Assembly: GCA_031258265.1 (NCBI GenBank)
Contig: JAIRNB010000312.1
Coordinates: 1-7,740, forward strand
Source of the DNA: Treponema sp.
GTDB taxonomy: Bacteria; Spirochaetota; Spirochaetia; Treponematales; Breznakiellaceae
Length of the DNA stretch: 7,740 nt
Reading direction: 5' to 3'
In this document: in pieces, positions 1 through 7,114 of the stretch
Layout of the letters: every line of letters begins with the position of its first letter
How positions within the stretch are numbered: the first letter of the stretch is position 1
Program-made: the position numbers and the translations under genes
Notes under the pieces: model-generated
What the model saw: the letters and a program-made list of their open reading frames with translations, nothing else
The model's database searches: none
What the model was told of the DNA's origin: nothing

Positions 1-723
1 CGCCACCAGGGGGTGTTCCACATAGGAAAACCGGCCGTTCCCCGCCGCCTCCGCTTCCCGGAGCATGGAGGAAAGGTCATTCCGGTTTTCATGCCATTTA
101 CTGCGGGCCCTGCTGTCGCCGTTATCGTACCGGGGGGGAAGGTTTTTTTCATTGGATGAACAAAAGTACACATACAGGGGATAGCCCTGAATCTTAATCT
201 CCAGAATTTCCGGGGCCCCGCTTTTTATTGGATTCCGGGAAATTATGACGCAGCACAGGGAAGCCCTGGAATTCCGGTCAAGCCACCGTGCGGTGTATTC
301 AAGGGCCCCCTGGTCCTCAATGTCAAGGTAATGGGAACCGGTATTCTTTGCGTCAAGCCGGCTTTTAACCCGCCGGGCCATTTCCGTAACTTCAGCCTTT
401 TCCAGGGGCTTTAATATGTATCCCGCCGCCTGGTACCGGATAGCCTTCCGGGCAACTTCAAAATCGCTGTAAGCGCTGATGATAACACACTCCACTTCAG
501 GTTTTTGCTGCTTAACGGCGGAAATAAGTTCAAGACCGTTCATCCGGGGCATCCTAATATCGGTAAAAATCACATCCACATCGCGGCGCTTCATAATATC
601 CATGGCCTCCGCGGCGGCCGTACAGCGGCCGCATATTTCAAAACCTTCCGCCGCCCAATCAATAATTTCCTCAAGTCCGGAAAGGGCCCAGGGTTCATCA
701 TCCACCAGAATCAGACGGTACAT
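1..723 (-). CDS. Response regulator, YesN/AraC-type two-component regulator (partial, C-terminus off the left edge)
   Basis: Reading the minus strand from 723 to base 1 gives 241 open codons with no stop, so the 3' end lies outside the window. Residues 1-120 are a CheY-like receiver domain: acidic pair D8-D9 in VDDE, phospho-acceptor D55 in FTDIRMP, the conserved serine S83 in ISAYSDF, and K105 in ILKPL. The YesN-like opening (LILVDDEPWALSGLEEIIDW) is typical of regulators that continue into a middle domain and a C-terminal AraC helix-turn-helix pair. Residues 122-241 match that poorly conserved middle part, and the DNA-binding part is not visible. The start is supported by GGGAG seven bases upstream and by the overlap with the kinase stop. 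It is presumably phosphorylated by the kinase and activates the divergent transport operon. The family call is firm; the AraC output domain is inferred. Confidence 0.93.
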   Translation of the reverse strand, partial: MYRLILVDDEPWALSGLEEIIDWAAEGFEICGRCTAAAEAMDIMKRRDVDVIFTDIRMPRMNGLELISAVKQQKPEVECVIISAYSDFEVARKAIRYQAAGYILKPLEKAEVTEMARRVKSRLDAKNTGSHYLDIEDQGALEYTARWLDRNSRASLCCVIISRNPIKSGAPEILEIKIQGYPLYVYFCSSNEKNLPPRYDNGDSRARSKWHENRNDLSSMLREAEAAGNGRFSYVEHPLVA

Positions 724-2582
724 GACTTTTCTCCCGTTGTTATCCGGGGGATTATCAGCTTTACCCTGGTATAAAAATTCTTTTTTGATTCCACAATCAT
801 GGAGAATCCGCTCTTAAAGTGGTAGTTCATTCTCCGGTAAATATTACACAAGGTGTTATGCCCTTCAATATCCGTTTCCCCTTCTCCCCCGGTTTGTATC
901 CGCCTGTTCAGCGCCGCCAATTCAGTTTTTGTCATACCCCCTCCATTGTCGGTAACAAGGATACTCAGATTCCCGGTCTTTCTGCCCCGCCGGACTTGTA
1001 TAGTTATCATGTTATTCCCGGCGCCATGGCTTAAAAAACCATGAAAAATAGAATTTTCCGCCAGGGGTTGAAGGATCATCGAAGGAACCGGGAAATCCCT
1101 GGCCTCTTTTCCCGCCGATATTTTCAAATGGTACTTTGGTGCCGAGGCGGAACTTCGGACCATATTCATAACCGTGATAAATTTCGCTGCATGTTCCAGT
1201 TCCTGGACCAGGGGAACCAGGGGATGGGCAAAAAGGGAATAACGAAACATGGAAGCCAGGGAATTAATAATGATTTCCATGTTTTCATCGTTCCTCCGGT
1301 GGGCCATTGACCGGACACATTCCAGGGTATTAAACAGAAAATGGGGGTTAATCTGGGCCCGGTAGCCTATAAATTCCGCCCTGGCCCTGGCGGAAACCGC
1401 TTCTATCATCAGGTGGTTTGCCTCCTGTTCCCGCCGGAATGAATTATCCAGCCGTTCCAAAAGCCGCCCCATGGAATGGGATATAAGTTCAATTTCCCGC
1501 AGGCGGGAACCGCCTATCCTGTATTTTAAGTCCTGGCCGTATTCCAGACTGTTAAGCTCCGCAACAATTTGATTTATGCCCGCATTTACCGAGCGGATAA
1601 TCAGTATCAGTATTACCGCGCTAAGAATCATTAGCGCGCAGAGGGGTAAAAGGCCGTTATTAAGCCGGGAAAACACCTGGGCGAGGATCTGTTTCTCGCT
1701 TACAAAGCAGATAAGGTCCCAGTCTTCCGCCGGAGAAATCCGCAGGGCGGAATGACCGTGATTACCAATGCTTACGCGGCTGCGCCCCGGGGGCAGGCGA
1801 TCCAGGGCGCCGGCCTCTTTGGCGTCCAGTTCTCTGTTTTGAGAAACCGTGACCCCTTTATAGCGGAGAGTTATGACGGCGCTGGAAAAGTTTTCCAGTT
1901 CCGGTAAAGACTCTGTTATTCCGCTGAAGTCACAGACTACGATACAAAGAATACCGCTGGCGGGGTTGATCCATAAAATATTTGATACAGGGGAAAAATG
2001 AAGAAATATATTTTTGCCGTTTTCCAGGCTATATATAAGCAGAAACGATCCTGTTTCCCCGGTCCGGAAAAAAATTTCTTCCCATTGGCCGTCAGCCTCA
2101 ATAATTTGGCCCGGCAGGGGGCGGCCCCCGGTTTTTGGAATTCCCATTCCCCCACCGGTAAGGTTGCGAATTTCATACACAAAATTCCGGGTGGCCGCCA
2201 TATAGCGCCCATTGTAGGAGACAAGGCAGATATTACTGCTGTCCCGGCCGCCGTCTATATAAGCGCTTTCCATATTGTCCAGGGCGGTAGAAGAATTGAG
2301 GATCACCGTTTCCGGATCGTTTGAAAGTAAAAAGCGCTGTATCGCGATAGAGTAACCCGTCTGCCGGGCGGTTTTCCGGTAACCCTGCAAATATTCCGCT
2401 ATCCGTGCGCTTATTTCGTTTTCCATAACATCGAAAATCCGGTAAACCTCCGTATTGGCCGCGGACCAGGAACTGAAAAATGAAAAAATAGTAATTGTTC
2501 CCGTGCCCAGGATAGAAAATATCAGACAGAGTTGTATCCGTCCGTTAAGGGAAAACCAGATTTTTTTAAGTTTACTTAACAT
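711..2582 (-). CDS. Sensor histidine kinase, YesM-like (membrane, His_kinase + HATPase domains)
   Basis: A 623-residue membrane kinase expected to autophosphorylate on histidine and pass phosphate to the adjacent regulator. Visible order: short basic N-terminus; membrane helix about 17-38; extracytoplasmic sensor about 40-305 (dCache-like size, not confirmed); second helix about 309-331; HAMP-like linker about 332-385; helical segment about 385-405; His_kinase phospho-acceptor box with H414 in INPHFLFNTLE; ATP-binding N-box around E509-N510 and H514 (LQPLAENSIFHGF); G1 box D545-N-G-G-G-M. The later glycine box is unusual: G574-H-N-T-L-C-N-I rather than the common GIGLxN form. The INPHFLFNTL box is diagnostic of YesM/LytS-type kinases, and length is normal for YesM. 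The ATG at 2582 is preceded by in-frame TGA-TAA, so no longer start exists, but no clear Shine-Dalgarno is seen. The last 13 bases overlap the regulator gene, implying coupled translation. Confidence 0.95.
   Translation of the reverse strand: MLSKLKKIWFSLNGRIQLCLIFSILGTGTITIFSFFSSWSAANTEVYRIFDVMENEISARIAEYLQGYRKTARQTGYSIAIQRFLLSNDPETVILNSSTALDNMESAYIDGGRDSSNICLVSYNGRYMAATRNFVYEIRNLTGGGMGIPKTGGRPLPGQIIEADGQWEEIFFRTGETGSFLLIYSLENGKNIFLHFSPVSNILWINPASGILCIVVCDFSGITESLPELENFSSAVITLRYKGVTVSQNRELDAKEAGALDRLPPGRSRVSIGNHGHSALRISPAEDWDLICFVSEKQILAQVFSRLNNGLLPLCALMILSAVILILIIRSVNAGINQIVAELNSLEYGQDLKYRIGGSRLREIELISHSMGRLLERLDNSFRREQEANHLMIEAVSARARAEFIGYRAQINPHFLFNTLECVRSMAHRRNDENMEIIINSLASMFRYSLFAHPLVPLVQELEHAAKFITVMNMVRSSASAPKYHLKISAGKEARDFPVPSMILQPLAENSIFHGFLSHGAGNNMITIQVRRGRKTGNLSILVTDNGGGMTKTELAALNRRIQTGGEGETDIEGHNTLCNIYRRMNYHFKSGFSMIVESKKNFYTRVKLIIPRITTGEKSCTV
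730..735 (-). promoter_or_regulatory. Ribosome binding site of the response regulator, inside the kinase gene
   Basis: On the minus strand GGGAGA lies seven bases before the regulator ATG at 723. It sits within the last kinase codons, because the kinase stop (711-713) is downstream of the regulator start. This fixes the regulator start and points to translational coupling of the pair. Confidence 0.65.
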
Positions 2583-2704
2583 AAGAATCAGCGCATTTTA
2601 TCACAGCTTGGTGGCATTGCCACCGGGAATCCTTAAATTGTCCGGTAAGAGCCAAAGATTGTCTCTATACAGGCCTCCTTCCCCCGTGTTATTCAAGGAA
2701 TCCT
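2583..2704. promoter_or_regulatory. Divergent control region between kinase and transport operon
   Basis: These 122 bases separate the leftward two-component genes from the rightward transporter genes and must hold the promoters of both unless transcription comes from farther away. No convincing sigma-70 pair was found on either strand. On the plus strand TATACA at 2666-2671 is a possible -10 without a well-spaced -35. On the minus strand GATAAA near 2598-2603 resembles a -10 but would leave almost no leader before the kinase ATG. A weak or activator-dependent promoter for the transporter would fit control by a YesN-type regulator. The plus-strand ribosome site AAGGA (2695-2699) lies five bases before the permease ATG. 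Confidence 0.5.
2610..2624. repeat. Perfect 15-base palindrome, candidate operator or hairpin
   Basis: GGTGGCA-T-TGCCACC is a perfect inverted repeat of 7-base arms around one central base. It starts 28 bases upstream of the kinase ATG and ends 80 bases upstream of the first permease ATG. As DNA it has the form of a dimeric regulator's operator. As RNA on the kinase side it could only form a tight hairpin, with some arm pairs opened to make a loop. No U-run follows on either strand, so it is not an intrinsic terminator. Binding partner unknown. Confidence 0.55.
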
Positions 2705-3631
2705 ATGAAAACCAGCTCCATGTGGCATGCCGCCGCCAGGGACGTATGGAAAAACCGGGTTATTTATACCCTGCTTATCCCCGGCCTTATCTGGTACATT
2801 ATCTTTGCATACCTCCCCATGGGGGGTCTAAGCCTGGCCTTTAAGACGTTCAAAGCTAATCTTGGAATATGGCGCAGCCCCTGGGCGGGATTCCAGAATT
2901 ACGAATTTGTCTTCCGGGACGCGGCCTTTTGGCGGGCCGTCTGGAAGACCATTTATATCAATGTAGGGCGCCTGGTATTCCAGTTCCCCGCCCCCATTAT
3001 TCTGGCCCTCCTGTTTAACGAATTTAAGATGCGGCGTTACAAGCGCGTTCTTCAAACCATATTCACCTTTCCGCATTTTTTCTCATGGATCATCGTTGCC
3101 AGCGTTATTACCAATGTACTTTCCATGGACGGGATGGTTAATCAGGCGATCACCGTTTTGGGACGACCGCCCATAAGTTTTTTGGGCAGTACAAAACTTT
3201 TTGTCCCCCTCCTCTATGCGACGGACATCTGGAAATTTGCCGGTTATGGTTCAATTATTTACTTGGCCGCCATTTCGGGGATCGATCTGGAACAGTACGA
3301 GGCGGCGGAAATAGACGGGGCCAGTCGCTTCCGGCAGCTTATCCATATCACCCTGCCCAATATTATGCCCACCGTGGTGGTTATGTTCATTCTTACCACC
3401 GGAAATTTGATGACCCTGGGTTTTGACCAAATTTTTAACCTTTCCAACGCGGTTACCAAGGATACGGCGGAGGTTTTGGATATGTATATCTACCGGATCA
3501 CCTTTCAGTCCGCGGTGGATTTCTCATTCTCTACCGCCGTAAGCCTGTTCCGTTCGATTATCAACATGGCCCTGCTTTTGACGGCAAACAAGCTTGCCAA
3601 GATGGCCGGCGGCAGCGGGCTTATTGGATAG
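2705..3631 (+). CDS. ABC transporter permease, LplB-type (carbohydrate uptake)
   Basis: A 308-residue inner-membrane permease, one half of the channel of a binding-protein-dependent importer. The N-terminal signature (YLPMGGLSLAFKTF, GIWRSPWAGFQNY) is characteristic of the LplB branch of the MalF-like sugar permeases. About six membrane helices are apparent near 20-40, 84-104, 118-139, 165-192, 218-238 and 278-296. The cytoplasmic EAA loop that docks the ATPase is intact: EQYEAAEIDGAS at 196-207, followed by F209 and the ITLPNIMP stretch. AAGGA five bases before the ATG supports the start. It is the first gene of the rightward operon and ends nine bases before its partner permease. LplB relatives are linked to import of oligosaccharides such as oligouronides, but the substrate here cannot be read from sequence. 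Confidence 0.95.
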   Translation: MKTSSMWHAAARDVWKNRVIYTLLIPGLIWYIIFAYLPMGGLSLAFKTFKANLGIWRSPWAGFQNYEFVFRDAAFWRAVWKTIYINVGRLVFQFPAPIILALLFNEFKMRRYKRVLQTIFTFPHFFSWIIVASVITNVLSMDGMVNQAITVLGRPPISFLGSTKLFVPLLYATDIWKFAGYGSIIYLAAISGIDLEQYEAAEIDGASRFRQLIHITLPNIMPTVVVMFILTTGNLMTLGFDQIFNLSNAVTKDTAEVLDMYIYRITFQSAVDFSFSTAVSLFRSIINMALLLTANKLAKMAGGSGLIG

Positions 3632-3640
3632 GGGGGGATA

Positions 3641-4540
3641 ATGGCCGGCGCTTTATATGGCAAACGCGGGGGGACGCGAAAAAGAATCACGATAACCGGT
3701 GTGGTATTGTTTCTCCTTCTTAGCTCCTGGGGACTTATCATTGTTGTCCCCTTTCTTAACGTGGTGGCTATCTCCTTTACCTCCCAGCGTGAATATTTGG
3801 AGACCCCCCTCCTGCTTTGGCCCAAGGCGCCGGAATTAAGGGCCTATCAGGAGATCATGAAGGACAGCCGGATTGGCACAGGTTATCGTACTTCCGTTCT
3901 GATTGTTCTTATCGGCGTACCCCTAAGCCTCTTCCTTTCCAGCGCCACTGGTTACGCCCTAAGCCGGAAAAACTATCCCGGGCGCAAATTCTTTCTGTAT
4001 TTTGTACTGTTTACGATGATCTTTCATGGGGGCATTGTCCCTACCTACCTGGTGGTGCGGAACCTTAGGCTTACCAATACTATCTGGTCGGTGATTCTGA
4101 CCGGCGGCATGAACACATTTTATATGATCCTGATGTTCAATTATTTTGGGAGTCTCCCCGAATCGCTGATGGAATCCGCCCGCCTGGATGGGGCCGGTGA
4201 GTGGAGCATCCTGTTCCGAATCGTCCTGCCCCTGGCCCTGCCCATTGTTGCCACCCTTACCCTGTTTTATACGGTGGATAAATGGAACGAGTGGTTTGGG
4301 GCCATGATCTTTATCCGTAAGAATTCATTACAGCCCCTGCAATTAGTGCTTAGGTCTATCGTTTTTGATTCTATTACCACCACGGAAAATGCCTCCGCCA
4401 TGGTATTTATCGAGCGGCCCTTTACCACGGGGATTAAGATGGCGGCGGTGATCGTCACGATGCTGCCCATCATGCTGATATATCCGTTTTTACAGAAACA
4501 TTTTGCCAAGGGAGTAATGGTGGGGGCAATCAAGGCATAG
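3641..4540 (+). CDS. ABC transporter permease, YtcP/LplC-type (MalG-like partner)
   Basis: A 299-residue inner-membrane permease, expected to pair with the preceding LplB-type protein. Around six membrane helices are visible, near 16-40, 82-104, 117-138, 147-168, 196-216 and 264-286. The EAA loop is present as SLMESARLDGAGEWSI with E178, D183 and G184, followed by FRIVLPLALPI. The C-terminus (KHFAKGVMVGAIKA) closely follows the usual YtcP/LplC ending, so the gene is full length. The start lies nine bases after the previous stop, and the ribosome site is an unusual run of seven Gs (3631-3637) three bases before the ATG. A hairpin and promoter-like hexamers follow before the binding-protein gene. 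Confidence 0.95.
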   Translation: MAGALYGKRGGTRKRITITGVVLFLLLSSWGLIIVVPFLNVVAISFTSQREYLETPLLLWPKAPELRAYQEIMKDSRIGTGYRTSVLIVLIGVPLSLFLSSATGYALSRKNYPGRKFFLYFVLFTMIFHGGIVPTYLVVRNLRLTNTIWSVILTGGMNTFYMILMFNYFGSLPESLMESARLDGAGEWSILFRIVLPLALPIVATLTLFYTVDKWNEWFGAMIFIRKNSLQPLQLVLRSIVFDSITTTENASAMVFIERPFTTGIKMAAVIVTMLPIMLIYPFLQKHFAKGVMVGAIKA

Positions 4541-4544
4541 GGAT

Positions 4545-4565
4545 TTTACCGCCGGAGGCGGGAAA
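4545..4565 (+). repeat. Intercistronic hairpin between permease and binding-protein genes
   Basis: CCGCC (4549-4553), loop GGA, GGCGG (4557-4561) forms a five-pair GC stem. It extends past one A-G mismatch into TTT/AAA (4545-4547 with 4563-4565). The stem starts a few bases after the permease stop. No U-tract follows, so a classical terminator is unlikely. Stabilisation of mRNA ends at this point, or partial attenuation, is a reasonable inference because binding proteins are usually needed in excess of permeases. Confidence 0.5.
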
Positions 4566-4580
4566 TATAATTGATATAAT
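4545..4580 (+). promoter_or_regulatory. Possible internal promoter for the binding-protein gene
   Basis: Two perfect TATAAT hexamers occur at 4566-4571 and 4575-4580, separated by TGA. TTTACC (4545-4550) could act as a -35 for the first with a short 15-base spacer; nothing suitable is placed for the second. The region overlaps the hairpin and lies just before the GGAGGT ribosome site (4582-4587). An A+T-rich spacer could match by chance, so this is a weak call. Confidence 0.35.
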
Positions 4581-4597
4581 CGGAGGTAAAGAAAAAG

Positions 4598-6214
4598 ATG
4601 AAAACGGGAAGGGAATTAAGATGGGCCGTTATTTTACTTGCGGGCCTGGCGGTATTATCGGGTTTTTCCTGTAAAAAAGAAGGGACAAAGGCGGCGGTTA
4701 ATTCCGGCTGGAACGACTGGTTCCAGGGCAGGGATTTTAGCGAACATTTTGATATTGAGTTTGCCAGTATCCAGGTTGATTCTAACCGGGATTACAACGC
4801 GGGGGATGAATGGGTAAAACGGTGGACCGACACCTTTAATGTTACCTGGGATCTTACCCCCCTTACCTGGGATAACTGGAGCGAGCGGCTGCGGATCTGG
4901 ATAAACTCCAATGACGCCCCGGAGATGTTTGTGCTGAACTACAACCACGGGGAAGCGGCGGAGTATGTGAACCAGGGGCTTATCAAAAAAATGCCCGATG
5001 ACTGGAAGCAGAAGTACCCCAACCTGGCCAAGGCCGCATCGGATTCTCCCCTGGGGCCCATGGCGGAGGAGTTGTTTGGGGGGACCTATTTCTTTTATCG
5101 GCCCGTCTTTTCCATTAACCGGCCTTCAAAGAAACTCTCCAGCCACATGAGCGTTTATATCCGTAAGGATTGGGGAGAGGCCGCCGGGGTGGTGGTCAAA
5201 CCCGCCATGAAACTGTCGGAACTTATCGAATATGCCCGGAAGGTAAAGGCGGCAAATCCCGGAAAGGTTGGTCCCAATTTTTATCCCATCGTAGTCCGGG
5301 CAGGGGACTTGGGGACATGGATACATTATAACAGCACCTACGCCGGCGCCGGGACGGACCCCTTTTACCTGGGTAAGGACGGCAAGTACCATTGGGGCGG
5401 AGCGGACTCGGAGACTCTGGAGGCCCTCAAACTCCTGGCCGGCGCCTACAAGGAGGGTCTTCTCGATCCTGAGTTCTACACCCTCCAAGACCCAGATGAT
5501 AAGGGCGCTTTTTATCTGACTGGTAAATCGGCGGTTATGTCTGCCGAGGGTATGGCGGGCTTTATGAAGCTTTACAGCGATAACATGAAGCAGAATCTTA
5601 ATGTCGATTTTGCTACAGCGGTGGAGATAGTAACCGTGTTAGGGGAAGACGGCTATACCCATCACACTCCCGCAACCAACTATTGGGCGGCAGTCGCCTT
5701 TTCTCCCAGCATCAGCGATAAGAAGCTGGAACGGATCCTCCAGATGTTTGAGTATTCCTGTACCGAACAAGGTCAGCTTGAAGTTCGTTGCGGTATCGAA
5801 GGGAAAGACTGGACTCTGGATTCAAACGGGGAGATCATTTTACACGTACCAGAGGGAACAAATATGGGGGACCTGTATGCATGGCATCCTGTATATGGCA
5901 ACATGATAATTCTTTCCGATGATTTCCAGTTTCGGAATCCTTCATATCCCGCACCTTTCCGGGCCAAGACCCTGGAGATGTACCAACTTAGGGAGAATAT
6001 TTCTACAACGGATACCTTCCCCCCTGAACCGGACTGGAATGTGGTACTCCACAGTTCCCGGGCTTTGAATTTGGCGGCCCTTGAATACCCCACAGAGTAT
6101 TCGGCCTTGATAGCCAAAGCCGGTGATATAGAGACTAACTGGCGGACCTGGGTAAATGAAAAAATGGTTACTATTCAGCCGGTGCTGGACGAGCTTAACG
6201 CGAAAATTAAGTAA
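4598..6214 (+). CDS. Extracellular solute-binding lipoprotein, LplA-type
   Basis: A 538-residue binding protein that should capture the substrate outside the cytoplasmic membrane and deliver it to the two permeases. Residues 1-24 form a lipoprotein signal: basic start (K2, R5, R8), hydrophobic core AVILLAGLAVL, and a loose lipobox GFSC with acylated C25, followed by KKEG. The mature part resembles family 1 sugar-binding proteins: WINSNDAPEMF (101-111) matches the usual ligand-lobe segment of the LplA group, and YIRKDW (187-192) matches their conserved WIRKDW-like motif, followed by a helical stretch (MKLSELIEYARKVK). The mature chain is very rich in Trp and Tyr, consistent with stacking on sugar rings. 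GGAGGT ten bases before the ATG supports the start. The length is normal for LplA-type proteins. The ligand is unknown. Confidence 0.93.
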   Translation: MKTGRELRWAVILLAGLAVLSGFSCKKEGTKAAVNSGWNDWFQGRDFSEHFDIEFASIQVDSNRDYNAGDEWVKRWTDTFNVTWDLTPLTWDNWSERLRIWINSNDAPEMFVLNYNHGEAAEYVNQGLIKKMPDDWKQKYPNLAKAASDSPLGPMAEELFGGTYFFYRPVFSINRPSKKLSSHMSVYIRKDWGEAAGVVVKPAMKLSELIEYARKVKAANPGKVGPNFYPIVVRAGDLGTWIHYNSTYAGAGTDPFYLGKDGKYHWGGADSETLEALKLLAGAYKEGLLDPEFYTLQDPDDKGAFYLTGKSAVMSAEGMAGFMKLYSDNMKQNLNVDFATAVEIVTVLGEDGYTHHTPATNYWAAVAFSPSISDKKLERILQMFEYSCTEQGQLEVRCGIEGKDWTLDSNGEIILHVPEGTNMGDLYAWHPVYGNMIILSDDFQFRNPSYPAPFRAKTLEMYQLRENISTTDTFPPEPDWNVVLHSSRALNLAALEYPTEYSALIAKAGDIETNWRTWVNEKMVTIQPVLDELNAKIK

Positions 6215-6245
6215 ACCGGGAATTCACGGTATTACGGAGGCGCTT

Positions 6246-7052
6246 ATGTCCGGGGTAACGGTAACAAAAATACAGGATACCGGCGGTGCAAAGGTATGGC
6301 AATTTTGTGAGGATTTAGGCGGCGGTCACAGTGTGGACGCCTGGCTTGTGGCCGGAAGGGGGAAAGCCGTCTTTATTGACGCCCTGCAGTTTGCCGAAGG
6401 GATAGCGGCCAAAATACGAGAAACCCTGAAAGGGGCTGGGCTTGACGCGCTGCCCGTGGACGCCCTGATCCTGCATGGTCATATAGACCACACGGGGCCC
6501 GCGATGGGAGAGATAAAAAAGGCCGGAGGGACCGTATACATTCATCCGGCGGATATTTCTCTGGCTAACCCGGATGGTAAATATGGCAAAGATTTTTTCA
6601 CCCCTATCCGGGACGGCGTTATCCTTGATCTGGATGGGATAAAACTGGATATAATCCTCCTCCCCGGCCATACTCCCGGCAGTTTAGCTGCCCTGGACCG
6701 GGAACGGCATTGGCTTTTTTCCTCCGATACTGTCGGCTGCGGCGGTATCTGGGTCCAGCTTCCCCACAGCCTTCCGCTTCATACGATCCGGGATAACTTT
6801 AAGGTCTTTTGCGATCGGATGAAGCAATATCCGGATCTCCTTGTGTATTCGGGCCACCGGTATCAGTGCCCGGACCAGGGACTGCCCCACATTGCCGATC
6901 TTCTGGAAACCATGGAACTTGTTTTGGAGGGAAAGATACGGGGGACCCCCATGGAAATCCCGCCTCCCATGAAAGCGATTGCGGAGAATCCCTGGTACCA
7001 TGCGGCCCATAAGCTTTGCCGGGGGCTGGTTTATAACCCGGATAATATGTAA
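6246..7052 (+). CDS. MBL-fold metallo-hydrolase, first of a tandem pair
   Basis: A 268-residue protein of the metallo-beta-lactamase/glyoxalase II superfamily, with no signal peptide and so probably cytoplasmic. The metal-binding set looks complete: H77-G-H79-I-D81-H82, then H142 in PGHTPGS, D161 in SSDT and H204 in SGH. These would hold two metal ions for hydrolysis of an ester, thioester, lactone, amide or phosphodiester bond; the actual substrate is unknown. The motif is followed by TGP where many relatives have xGG. The start at 6246 is chosen because GGAGG (6236-6240) lies five bases upstream; a longer reading frame from 6156 would overlap the binding-protein gene by 59 bases. It follows that gene by 31 bases. 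The C-terminal tail (about 215-268) is helical and ends in NPWYHAAHKLCRGLVYNP. Confidence 0.9.
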   Translation: MSGVTVTKIQDTGGAKVWQFCEDLGGGHSVDAWLVAGRGKAVFIDALQFAEGIAAKIRETLKGAGLDALPVDALILHGHIDHTGPAMGEIKKAGGTVYIHPADISLANPDGKYGKDFFTPIRDGVILDLDGIKLDIILLPGHTPGSLAALDRERHWLFSSDTVGCGGIWVQLPHSLPLHTIRDNFKVFCDRMKQYPDLLVYSGHRYQCPDQGLPHIADLLETMELVLEGKIRGTPMEIPPPMKAIAENPWYHAAHKLCRGLVYNPDNM

Positions 7053-7064
7053 AAACAAATATTC

Positions 7065-7081
7065 CCGCGGCAAAAGCCGGG
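7065..7081 (+). repeat. Small hairpin between the two MBL genes
   Basis: CGGC (7068-7071), loop AAAA, GCCG (7076-7079) pairs perfectly. After a bulged G7067 two more C-G pairs can form (7065-7066 with 7080-7081). No T-run follows immediately, so a terminator is doubtful. The 62-base gap otherwise holds only the GGAGGG ribosome site (7104-7109) of the next gene. Confidence 0.3.
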
Positions 7082-7114
7082 TGAGAATGGAAACTTTACT
7101 TTTGGAGGGATTTT

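Noticed and set aside
131..139. Run of seven Gs within the response regulator gene as a phase-variation tract
   Set aside because: The frame is intact through it, the run encodes ordinary Pro codons, and the length is short for slippage-based switching.
479..817. Plus-strand reading frames opposite the response regulator and kinase end
   Set aside because: The minus strand here encodes clear receiver-domain and kinase motifs; the plus-strand peptides are low in recognisable structure and overlap each other in different frames.
2608..2624. Sigma-54 type promoter suggested by TGGCA and TTGC in the divergent region
   Set aside because: The two elements are directly adjacent instead of being separated by the required spacer, on both strands; the match is a by-product of the palindrome.
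6156..6245. Upstream in-frame ATG that would lengthen the first MBL protein by 30 residues
   Set aside because: It lies inside the binding-protein gene, has no ribosome site, and the added peptide has no match to the second MBL copy, whose start aligns with the ATG at 6246.
6215..6245. Hairpin ACCG/CGGT after the binding-protein stop
   Set aside because: Only four solid pairs around an eight-base loop with imperfect extension; not distinguishable from chance.
7053..7114. Intrinsic terminator between the two MBL genes
   Set aside because: The small hairpin at 7065-7081 is bulged and not followed by a T-run, and the next gene has a strong ribosome site, so read-through is more likely.
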